Below are positions 56,501-64,000 of a stretch of DNA of 64,000 bases, one piece after another. The first letter of the stretch is position 1, and each line of letters opens with the position of its first letter. The notes under the pieces were generated by a model. That model was given only the letters and a program-made list of their open reading frames with translations. It ran no database searches and was not told the DNA's origin. Made by a program: the position numbers and the translations under genes. Source of the stretch: Saturnia japonica (Eukaryota; Arthropoda; Insecta; Lepidoptera; Saturniidae); assembly GCA_033032175.1 (NCBI GenBank), contig CM065304.1:28712653-28776652 (forward strand), given 5' to 3'.

Positions 56501-59500
56501 AGCAAACAAAAACAGCTGACGCAAGTCTACAACAATGCCTTTACGCACACTAGGCTAGCGAAGCCGTGCCACAAAAAAGTCATCGGCTCAAGGCGACACT
56601 GTTGTAGCGACATCTATCGAGCCACATACGACGCATCCTACATCGCGCTATAGAAATTAACTCTTCAATTGAGTATATATACAAGAACCCGACTACAACC
56701 GTTGGGCAGCTGCCCGCCAGACATAACACCCGTCTGGTCGGAGGATACTCCCTTTTCAATAGTTCTTCTACAACGGTATCTAGACGTTTATATAATCAAA
56801 GCTTATTTCGTTCTGTGGTAACTTTGATGTGGTTTCTATGAAGTTTTATACCATACATATAATCGTACAAGTTCGTACTTGACCGTCCTGTGTTTCCGAC
56901 AGACGTTGCCGGGGTCGAAGTACTACAAACGATAACGGGTGCAGATAATGTAGCGGAGAAGGGAAAGGAGTGCAATTGCGTGACGTAGGCGTGCAGGCAC
57001 AGTACATTTTAGTATCACGTTTTCACACAAACGGCCAAAACGATATTTACTTGCATAAGAGTCGCGAGTACGCGTAACTAATGACGAAATATTATATAAC
57101 GTGTTTCCTAGAATTGAAAATTGTTTGTGATTTATTAAACTTTAAGCAAACATTTTGTTTATTAAAAAAAAATGTACATTCCATTGTTACTAACTCACAA
57201 TCGCTTATGAAACTAGAAAAAAAATCGGAATAGAAATAATTTGCCGTAACATATTTTGTTGAAAAGATAATAATAACATTTTAATATAGCATTATCCAAT
57301 ACGTAAGTAGGTAACCCAAGGAACACAACCAGAGGGCAGCCCTAGTGATTATTTACCTACTGAGCGGCTGCCGGTAATTATTTTAAGAGCACTACCGAGA
57401 TAACATACTTTTTACTTTATTGTAATGTGTAAAGAAGTGGCGTACTACCTCGTCCCCGCCAACGTCTCGTCAAATAGTATGGTAGAGCACGAACGTATAC
57501 AACTATGGTTGTAATGAATTCCCATATATTTTGATCATTATTTGCCAAATACAATAAATAAGAAGTATTTAATTTGTATCATACTTTGTGTTACAGGTAT
57601 ATTTCTAACAGATTTGGTTTATATTGACATCGCCCACCCAACTGGGTCTCCACATAGAATCACAAAGATGAACGTTGTTTTGAAGGCTCTAGAACGATAT
57701 CAAACCTCAGAATATGAAATTGTACCTCTGCCGCATGTCGCCAACTTTCTGAACAGTGTGAGATACATTGAAGAGCTTCAGAAGTTCCTAGAAGATGACC
57801 AATATAAGTAAGATGATTTACATACACTAGCGATTGTCCTAAGGTCGAAATTCGACCAGCGACTTTTTGATCATAGACTATTTTCTGTTTGACATTTGCA
57901 GTATGAACTTAAACATACATACATAAATCACACCCATATCCCAACGGGGTAGGCAGAGACCACGTCCTTCCACCTGCTACGATCCTGGCATACATCTTTC
58001 GCTTCTTCGACATTCATTAATCTTTTCATGCATGCTCGTCGGTTTAGAGTACTCTTGACCTTACCTTTCTTCAGAACGTCTCCGATTTGATCGATAAATG
58101 TTCGTCTAAGCCTTCCTCTTCCAACGATTCCTTTCATACTCGCATCATAAATTTGTTTAGTCATTCTTCTTTCATTCATCCTCTCAACATGCCCAAACTA
58201 TCTAAGCATCCCTTTCTCAATTCGTGTGACTCATAAAGGAGTGTAACGCCCCATTCACCATATTACCGGCATTTACTCTCCTTCCTATATCTCTCTCATA
58301 CTTTCCATCCCTGATAAACAACGATCCCAAGTAAACAAACTCACTTATTTACTCCAGTTCATCCTCATCAATCCGGACACATACTTCTGTCAAGTTTCCT
58401 TCCTTTTCAAACACTAAAATTTTGGTCTTCTTTGCATTTACTTTCATTCCCTTTCTTTTCAAAGCCTCATTCATAATAGTCACCATCGCTTGCAAATCCT
58501 TAGCCGACGATGCAAGTAAAACTTGACCATCAGCGTACACAAGACATTTGACAAGAACTTAAACAATGAATAATATATCACTTGCTGTCACTTTTCATTG
58601 CGTGACAATGTCAATATTTTGGAGGGTCTAAGTTCAATGGCACTAGTCGGGTTAGAATTCCCAGAATTAATTAATTTAATTTAATATATTAGTAACAGAT
58701 ATTATAGATAAATTTTAGCTTTCTGCACTTCTTCTCCATGAACTACTATTTTCATTCTCTAGACTTTCTGGAATCCTATTTAATAGATCGCTGTCTCAAA
58801 GTAATTGTAAATGGGGCAACCTCTTCGGGATCCTTGGCTAGAATCGGCGTCCCACAGGGTTCGATATTGGGACTGTTTTTGTTTTTAGTATATATAAATG
58901 ATCTACCCCTAATGATTAAGAACTGTGCTAACATTGTTCTTTTTGCAGACGATACTTCACTTATATTTCGAGTGAAAAGAAAAGATTTAGAACTGAGGCA
59001 TGTAAATAATACTTTGTTTAAAATATCAGAATGGTTTGCTTTAAATAATCTATTGTTAAATGCAAACAAAACAAAATGTATCAGATTTGCCTTACCCAAT
59101 GTACAACGTGTTGAAAGTAATATTAAGATAGAAGAGAACATAGTAGGCATGGTTGATAATACTGTTTTCATAGGCATTACACTAGATGCAAAATTACAAT
59201 GGGGTCCTCACATTAAAACCTTGGCAGGGAAATTAACCCCGCTGCATACGCAGTGCGTAAGATTCGCCAGTTAACTGATATTGCTACTTCTAGGCTGGTC
59301 TACTTCGCTTACTTCCACAGTTTAATGTCCTATGGTATTTTACTGTGGGGTTTAGCAGCTGAGGTAGAAACTATATTTGTATTACAAAAACGGGCAGTTC
59401 GGGCAATTTATGATATGGGACCACGCGAATCATTGAGGAGTAAATTTCAAGAATTTGGTATCTTAACTTTGCTATATAATGTATGTTCGGAAAAATGAAG

Positions 59501-62500
59501 GCAATTTTGAACTTGTTACTAACACACACCATTTCAATACTAGAAATAAATATAAAATAGTCATTCCGTCTTTTAGACTTAGTAAAACAAATAAAAGTTT
59601 TTTAGGTAATTGTGTTAGGTTTTATAATAAACTTCCTAAGCACATTACCGATTTGCCGGATAATAAGTTCAAGAATCATGTTAAGCAGGTTTTATTGTCA
59701 AAAAGGGGTTATTATAGGGTGGCTGATTACGTGAATGATGGTGATGTCTGAATATTATTCCCTCTCTGTAAATCTGCTGAAAATGATAATAACTGTATAT
59801 AATTAAATACAGTATAACAATTAAAAAAAAAAGATAATAAGATAAACCCGATCGAGTTTCTTGTCGGTTCTTCTCGATGTCTGGGATGTTTTCCGAACCG
59901 GTGGTAGTGTTTTGATATCATAAGTGCCTTCTTAGGGCCTAAATTGAATAAAAGATATTTTGATTTGAACAAAGAAGAAAACCAACTTCAATGATTTTGA
60001 GGAGTTCCATGGTGTATCTTCGAAATCGAAGGTCCAATGCCAATGAAGTTGAAATGGGATCACCCTTGAGGTATCCCCTATTCCATAATTAAAATCCATT
60101 AAAATCGAATTTAGAACCTCGTCCTTTTTTAAAGTCTTAAAAATAAGCAAGGTTCTCTGTGTTTCCTACTATGTTTGTATGTGCGATTTTCTCTGAAACT
60201 ACACAGTTGATTGTTATAATTCTTTGGCTTAAATATTAAGGCATATTTTTTTCGCAAAGACATAGATATAATATGTAATTGTGTTTATTGTTGAGCTTTA
60301 ACAAAGTTGGTTTGCTATTTTTTTGTTCTGTTTCTTCAAGTAATGGTTTGGAGGAAAGTACAAAAGTTCTTTTTTTGATGTGATAACATCTATAGGCGAG
60401 GGGTAAACCTGATTGTTGGCGTGGCGATACAGACCGTGGCGACGCATCGCCACGTTATGTGATGGAATATATGTACTATGAATTATGAAATTATGAATAT
60501 ACAATTATGAAAATAATCACTGCAACCCCACTGACCCCCATAGGATTCCCCCAAGGACTCCCAATAGGGAAATTGTCGGGGCATCCTTTGGGACCCCTCT
60601 TTGATGTTTCACATCTGCCAGGCGTCCCGTGACGGGTTTTCTTTAAAATACTAGGTCGACATTATGACTGTGCCGCATCTTATAGTACGTACGGTATAAT
60701 AATAAAAATCGACGGCTATCGTTGTTGGTTCACACATTCTATTGACATTAGTTATGCGTGCTTGCTTCTTTTACTGTATCTTGAAGCTACGTGTGAAGGG
60801 CACTTATTCACGGTACGTCTAAGTAAGAATTAGCAATATTCTTTCTTGCTGATGAGTTCCATAGACTATAGGTGTACCAGAATCTCATGGAACGAAAACA
60901 AAAAAAATAATTGTGATTTTCATATGGCAATTATCAATTGTCATCTATCAAATTAAATTCGAGTTGAGTCAATCGCTGCAGAGATGTTTTGTTTTTTTCT
61001 TCAAAAGTTACAGTTTTCGTGAAAATGTCGACAAAAACCAATTCGATCACAAGCAAGGAACGTTGTTTACAATGTATACCAAAGGATTTGTCCAGAAGAA
61101 GATGGAGGCCAATCAGAATCTTCGATTTTAAAGAGAGTTCAAATATTCACCGGTAAGTAGAACTAACAAGTCAAGATACTTTATATTTTATACATACATT
61201 TTTCTAAGTACCGAAACAATTATTATTATTTTAATCATAGTGTTAAAGTTACAGTTAGTAATAGTTTGGCAGCTTTTTTGATATTCTGCAAACAAACATT
61301 TTTGTGACTAAATTATTTTGGGTTCTCGTACATTAAAAGAAAAATTAAAAGCCATGATGAAATCAAATAAGTAATATTATATTGTGTACTATCCTTACTC
61401 TATGTTATTGAACTTTTACTTACAGGGGTTTCTTCTTCTACCATACGAAGAATTATTAATGAAGGAAGAGTAAATAAGTATTGGCAAAGTAAAGATCTTG
61501 TAGGCAAAGTATTTCAGCGGGAGCAAGATGGATAATTGTGAATGCTGGCGGAGAAAACGGTTTTGTGCCCAATTGTTGCTTAATATATAGGTCAAAAAGT
61601 ATATTTGCTGACTACCATCATGATATGAACCAAAATAACTTTTGAAAAAGTAATACGAAATCTTACGAAACTAGCTCTCATTGTCATGGATAACGCAAGT
61701 TATCATTCTGTACAGTTATATAAACCGCTCACACAAGCCGACTGTATAGCTGATATTAAAGAATGGCTACTTAAAAATAATATTGATTATGAAGATCGTT
61801 GGCGTAAGTGCCAATTACTTGAAGCAGTGTAACAAAACAAATCTCCACCCATATATGAGATGGATGAAATTTTTAAATCGCACGGTCATGAATGTTAAGG
61901 CTTCCACCTTACCGCACTCTAAATCCCATAGAAATGATATGCGGTATAATGAAGCAGAAGGTTGCCGAGAAGAATATTAATAGGCCTGCAACTGATATCA
62001 AGTCATTAACAGAGGAAGCTTTCTCACAAATTGGTGCAGATGAATGGCAAAAATGTTGCGAGCATGTAATAAAACATAAAAATGATTTCATTAATCAAGA
62101 TATGTCAATAGAAAAGCAAGAGGAGCGATTTATTATAAATACCTCTGTGTCTTCATCATCTTCCTCAGATGAAGAAGAATATATGCAAGTGAAGTACTTA
62201 AAACCATGTTCCAGCTCGGAATAAAGTTATTTTATTTTTATGATAAAAAAATTCAATTACATATCGCCTCTTTGCTTCAATAATGTAATATCTTGAAAAT
62301 TACAACTTTAGAGGAGAGTGTTTTTCAACTTTCAAAAAATAATTTTATTGAAATTAATATTTTTTTACTGTAAATCTAAGATTTGTTGTAAATTATAACA
62401 AATAAACTATGTAAAAACTTATCAAAATACTGATAATTTAGAAGTTTAGCAAGAAATTGGCTTTATTTGAAAAATAGGGGAAAACGTGTCACACTGTTCT

Positions 62501-64000
62501 TGCAAATATAAAGTAAGATAAGTCTTACAAACTAAAATGTCACAATGTTTTTGCCGGTACTTTTTTGACAGCGTAGTACAAATAATGTTTTTGATGAATG
62601 ATATTAGGGCATATTAATAAAAAAAATTAAAAGTATCAAGACGTTTTACTCCAATTACCCTAGTGTTTCTTACTATAAAATTTAATTTCTTTATTTTCCA
62701 TGAGATTCTGGTATACCTATAGTCTTATTCTTGGAAGGAACTGTAAATATTGAAAACATTAATTATTATCAATAAAAAAATAATGCTTTACATAATTTTG
62801 AATGAGGGTTCGTCCATTAATCACGTGATATTTTGAGCAACCTTGTAACCGTTCCATGCTTCTTTGTGATACGTGATGAGGTTTTAGATTAAAAAAAAAC
62901 GGTTGTATTTTTTAAACAAAGTATTAGTATTAAATTTTTTCAGAATATTATCTATAAATACAGGTGTAATCTAATTTAATTCTGGAAAATTAAACACTGA
63001 AAAAACTGTCCAGACATACATTAAGTTTGTAGGTTCTTTCTGAATATAAATATAAAAGAAAGGAAATACAGTGTAAACTCTTTATAACGAAACTCAAGGG
63101 ACTGAGCATTTTTTGTCTTTATAGAGAGTTATCGTTATATGGAGTGAACAAAAAAACAACCAAATTAAAAAGAATTTTGATTATAAATTATTGTTTACAC
63201 ATATAGTCTGATAACTTTGTCTGACGTTAATTTGCTATGCCAGTACTTGTTTTGTATTATTTTATGTATTCTATTCATATCTAGATATGTGGTGGAATCG
63301 TCTTCCTACACATTTCTTCGTAATAGAGAATGGCGTATCGCTATAAAGATTGTTTTAATATGTGGGTTTTAACGCAAACCAACCAAGTTGGGCTCACTTC
63401 AACGTTATAGGGAGTTTATCGTTATAAATAGTTTACACTGTACATATAATTGTACTGGTACATGAATACATTTATTGGGCATTGTCTTCGGACCATGGAT
63501 TATAGAGAGGCTTTCTTCAACACTAACAAGTGGATAAGCATCTTGCAAATCCGCTGTTGGCACTGTGCTTTGTTGAAGATCAGCGTGGGTTTCATCAAAG
63601 AACCCGGCGTCATCATTTTTGCGGAAATTGCATAGAAGTGGACTATTAATTCTCGGATGTTTAGGTTGCTTGTGACGTGAATTTACATATTTCTTAACAT
63701 TCTCGCGCGTTAAACATATATCACTCTACACCCCCACCCTCTCTTATGATATTTCCGAGCTTCGCATGATTAGTAGACGATCACTAACTAATAAGGAATT
63801 TCGGTTTGTTTCAGGTTGTCATTAAAACTGGAGCCGCCATCGCCGGTCGGTAGTTGCTCTGGTTCTAAAGAATCAGTTAAAGATGTTGTGCCCCATAGTG
63901 CATCAACAGCCTTCACGATATCACCTTCTCATAAAATAGGTTCTGGGTCATTGCGACTTCAAGGCTCCTGCCACCAAGGCAAGTTTATCCCGACGCATCG
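50498..64000 (+). CDS. RALGPS: RalGPS-like Ral guanine-nucleotide exchange factor (5' part, 7 exons, runs off the window)
   Basis: Seen: exons 50498-50548, 51210-51340, 52208-52484, 53928-54091, 55178-55320, 57597-57807 and 63815 to the window end join in frame with GT/AG borders; 387 codons are visible. The RasGEF (CDC25-homology) domain covers ~residues 90-325: [89 protein letters not shown] and [21 protein letters not shown]. Known: RalGPS proteins load GTP on RalA/RalB-type GTPases, lack the REM domain of Sos-type GEFs, and carry PxxP motifs and a C-terminal PH domain. No REM-like region precedes the domain here. The PH part must lie beyond the window. The first two exons are insect-specific in sequence and less sure. 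Confidence 0.9.
51210..51340 (+). CDS. RALGPS: RalGPS-like exon 2
   Basis: Acceptor TATAG, donor GTAAGTT. Encodes [16 protein letters not shown] and ends in CACYYNYG, phase 2. It is acidic and Cys-containing, upstream of the GEF domain, with no known motif. Confidence 0.7.
51603..52045 (-). mobile_element. Helitron-derived repeat in RalGPS-like intron 2
   Basis: Shares its body with 28,621-29,055 (aaagacaaaaatgcttattg, tttactcagcg, aaatcggtccg, gtatatacttt). The CTAG terminus is not preserved here. Confidence 0.6.
52208..52484 (+). CDS. RALGPS: RalGPS-like exon 3 (start of RasGEF domain)
   Basis: Starts after an ATTATAG acceptor and completes a Gly. It encodes [35 protein letters not shown] and [13 protein letters not shown], ending in phase 0 at GTTAGT. 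Confidence 0.92.
53245..53523 (-). other. Small open frame(s) of unknown nature in RalGPS-like intron 3, antisense
   Basis: A 92-codon minus-strand frame contains [18 protein letters not shown]. An alternative overlapping frame starts at an ATG at about 53,435 and reads as a short hydrophobic peptide ([20 protein letters not shown]). A related ~70-bp stretch near 43,665-43,735 (ggtagccgttgtttgtgg) argues for a dispersed repeat, not a host gene. No family recognised. Confidence 0.25.
53928..54091 (+). CDS. RALGPS: RalGPS-like exon 4 (RasGEF domain)
   Basis: [46 protein letters not shown]: the conserved helical core including the FI-VA-L-NNL motif of CDC25-type GEFs. Ends in phase 2 at GTGAGT. 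Confidence 0.96.
55178..55320 (+). CDS. RALGPS: RalGPS-like exon 5 (RasGEF domain)
   Basis: [34 protein letters not shown]: the RL-TW and P-IPYLG signatures of RasGEF domains. Ends in phase 1 at GTAAAT. Confidence 0.96.
55855..56135 (+). repeat. Tandem repeat, ~120-bp unit, 2.2 copies
   Basis: Units start cattaagtctgtgctcgtta (55,873), cattgagtttgtactcatta (55,993) and cattgaatgtgttctcgtta (56,112). Each full unit contains the palindrome cctgatcagg and ctcaatgcc. Lies in RalGPS-like intron 5. Confidence 0.85.
56150..56454 (+). mobile_element. Helitron 3' end containing an inverted satellite unit
   Basis: Ends acgcggacggggtcgtaggc acaa CTAG|T at 56,451-56,455. Upstream (56,160-56,290) a degenerate inverted copy of the 134-bp satellite unit is recognisable (gggtggttgcgatctcg, cttggaacacgacat). 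Confidence 0.5.
56603..56776 (+). mobile_element. Short repeat element (tgtagcgacatc family), copy 2
   Basis: About 174 bp, from ttgtagcgacatctatcgag to ttcttctacaa. Second copy of the element at 43,068. It lacks part of the 5' region and the last ~40 bp of copy 1. Confidence 0.65.
56873..57503 (+). mobile_element. Foldback MITE family copy C
   Basis: About 630 bp. Ends tcgtacaagttcgtac (left) and gcacgaacgtatacaac (right, inverted and degenerate). The interior is collinear with copy B (gataacggg, acgtaagtaggtaa, agagggcagccctagtg). It ends about 95 bp upstream of RalGPS-like exon 6. Confidence 0.75.
57597..57807 (+). CDS. RALGPS: RalGPS-like exon 6 (end of RasGEF domain)
   Basis: [18 protein letters not shown] and [20 protein letters not shown]: the last conserved block of the RalGPS catalytic domain. 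Ends in phase 2 at GTAAG. A foldback MITE ends about 95 bp before its acceptor. Confidence 0.96.
57827..58740 (-). mobile_element. Helitron, minus orientation, split by a LINE
   Basis: The left edge ACTAGcgattgtcctaaggt is the inverse of the 3' terminus seen at 42,490, including the ggtcg-aaatt-cgacc hairpin. The right part (58,565-58,740) matches 42,236-42,400 inverted. The two halves are separated by the 640-bp LINE and its target duplication. Confidence 0.8.
57915..58554 (-). pseudogene. 5'-truncated LINE (RTE-like) with 10-bp target duplication
   Basis: 640 bp. gaacttaaac stands on both sides (57,905-57,914; 58,555-58,564). The minus strand reads [20 protein letters not shown] (YxDD changed to YADG) with [14 protein letters not shown] at 58,349-58,540. 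After a gap come [20 protein letters not shown] and [17 protein letters not shown] at 57,928-58,179. The tail is (atttatgt)atgtat-type. Only the RT end and C-terminus are present; inactive. Confidence 0.88.
58740..59970 (+). pseudogene. 5'-truncated LINE (Jockey/CR1-like) reverse transcriptase
   Basis: RT fingers/palm at 58,738-59,274: [39 protein letters not shown] and [10 protein letters not shown] (YxDD pair intact), then [17 protein letters not shown]. After a frameshift come [20 protein letters not shown] and [20 protein letters not shown]. After another, [20 protein letters not shown] to the end at about 59,751. The 3' UTR has gatgttttccgaaccggtgg and ends in ttgaataaaagatattttga. It begins just where the Helitron homology ends. 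Confidence 0.85.
59975..60150 (-). repeat. Dispersed repeat with a pseudo-coding stretch
   Basis: The minus strand reads [20 protein letters not shown], like sequence often found in lepidopteran dispersed repeats. Not a host gene by appearance. 60,151-61,018 shows no gene; a GC-richer, C-rich block lies at 60,520-60,640. Confidence 0.35.
61019..62224 (+). pseudogene. Tc1/mariner-superfamily transposase with long D-E spacing, copy 2
   Basis: Decayed relative of the 37.4-kb copy. An N-terminal piece near 61,019-61,130 and an HTH-like [20 protein letters not shown] near 61,425 are followed by unreadable sequence. Then [20 protein letters not shown] (second D), [28 protein letters not shown] and [19 protein letters not shown] (E); 80 residues separate D and E, with stops between. 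The end is a Ser/Glu-rich tail ([13 protein letters not shown]) to TAA at 62,224. The first catalytic D region is not recognisable. Confidence 0.75.
62225..63068. other. No gene or element recognised
   Basis: AT-rich part of RalGPS-like intron 6 without open frames. Confidence 0.55.
63069..63440. mobile_element. MITE with CAGTGTAAACTC termini, longer copy 2
   Basis: 372 bp with cagtgtaaactctttataac at the left and the inverse (gtttacactg) at the right, TA on each side. The outer parts match the 168-bp copy at 16,745. An extra central ~200 bp has a minus-strand reading ending in a Gln-Thr-Lys-type motif that might be a transposase C-terminal remnant, which is weak. Confidence 0.8.
63815..64000 (+). 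CDS. RALGPS: RalGPS-like exon 7 (partial, cut by window end)
   Basis: Acceptor TTTCAG. It completes Lys to give [15 protein letters not shown], the junction just after the RalGPS GEF domain, then a Ser-rich linker ([23 protein letters not shown]). The frame stays open to the last base of the window. Confidence 0.88.

Larger units (their letters stand above)
57808..63814 (+). other. RalGPS-like intron 6, 6.0 kb
   Basis: Contains a Helitron interrupted by a LINE (57.8-58.74 kb), a 5'-truncated LINE (58.74-59.97 kb), a lepidopteran-type dispersed repeat (about 59.98-60.15 kb), a transposase relic (61.0-62.2 kb) and a pogo/Tigger-like MITE (63.07-63.44 kb). No host exon was seen. Confidence 0.65.

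Noticed and set aside
1..64000. Bacterial-type systems (CRISPR, toxin-antitoxin, phage islands)
   Set aside because: Gene structure, introns and transposon types are those of an insect nucleus. The regular repeats found are satellites without spacer structure.

Overview
This is a window of an AT-rich insect nuclear genome, most probably a moth or butterfly. Introns carry GT/AG borders, and Helitron ends of the CTAG|T type, mariner/Tc1 elements and short 5'-truncated LINEs are abundant. The species cannot be told from the sequence. There is no bacterial-type organisation, no CRISPR array, no rRNA and no convincing tRNA.

Two host genes can be built exon by exon. On the minus strand, nine exons between 48,940 and 23,049 join in frame into a complete 2,150-residue CECR2 homologue (Drosophila dikar type), a bromodomain subunit of ISWI chromatin remodellers. 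It has a DDT/WHIM-like N-terminal half, a bromodomain and a long low-complexity tail that contains a clean 131/129-residue tandem duplication. On the plus strand, seven exons from 50,498 to the window edge encode the RasGEF catalytic domain and linker of a RalGPS homologue, a Ral guanine-nucleotide exchange factor. Its C-terminal part lies outside the window. The two genes are head to head with about 1.56 kb between their predicted start codons, so they may share a bidirectional promoter.

The rest is mobile DNA and relics. 1-21 kb, beyond the 3' end of CECR2, holds a decayed Ty3/gypsy pol end, an 809-bp inverted-repeat element, two DD41D-type mariner relatives (one with 32-bp perfect terminal repeats and an open 340-codon frame), a Helitron, two decayed DD34D mariners, a third DD41D-like copy nested in another inverted-repeat element, and a PIF/Harbinger derivative with TAA target duplications. 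The CECR2 introns hold Helitrons, two copies of a foldback MITE, a transposase relic with an unusually long D-E spacing of about 80 residues, a Jockey/CR1-like LINE, arrays of a 134-bp satellite broken by Helitron ends, and another mariner. The RalGPS introns hold a third foldback MITE, a 120-bp tandem repeat, a Helitron interrupted by a LINE with a 10-bp target duplication, a 5'-truncated LINE and a second long-spacing transposase relic.

The most informative structures are two small insertions of the same LINE family, each inside a Helitron tail with exact target duplications. One has its empty site preserved in the inverted Helitron copy at 42.4 kb. No feature here clearly amounts to a new biological system. 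The strongest candidates for novelty are the foldback MITE family, the long-spacing transposase family and the CECR2 tail duplication.
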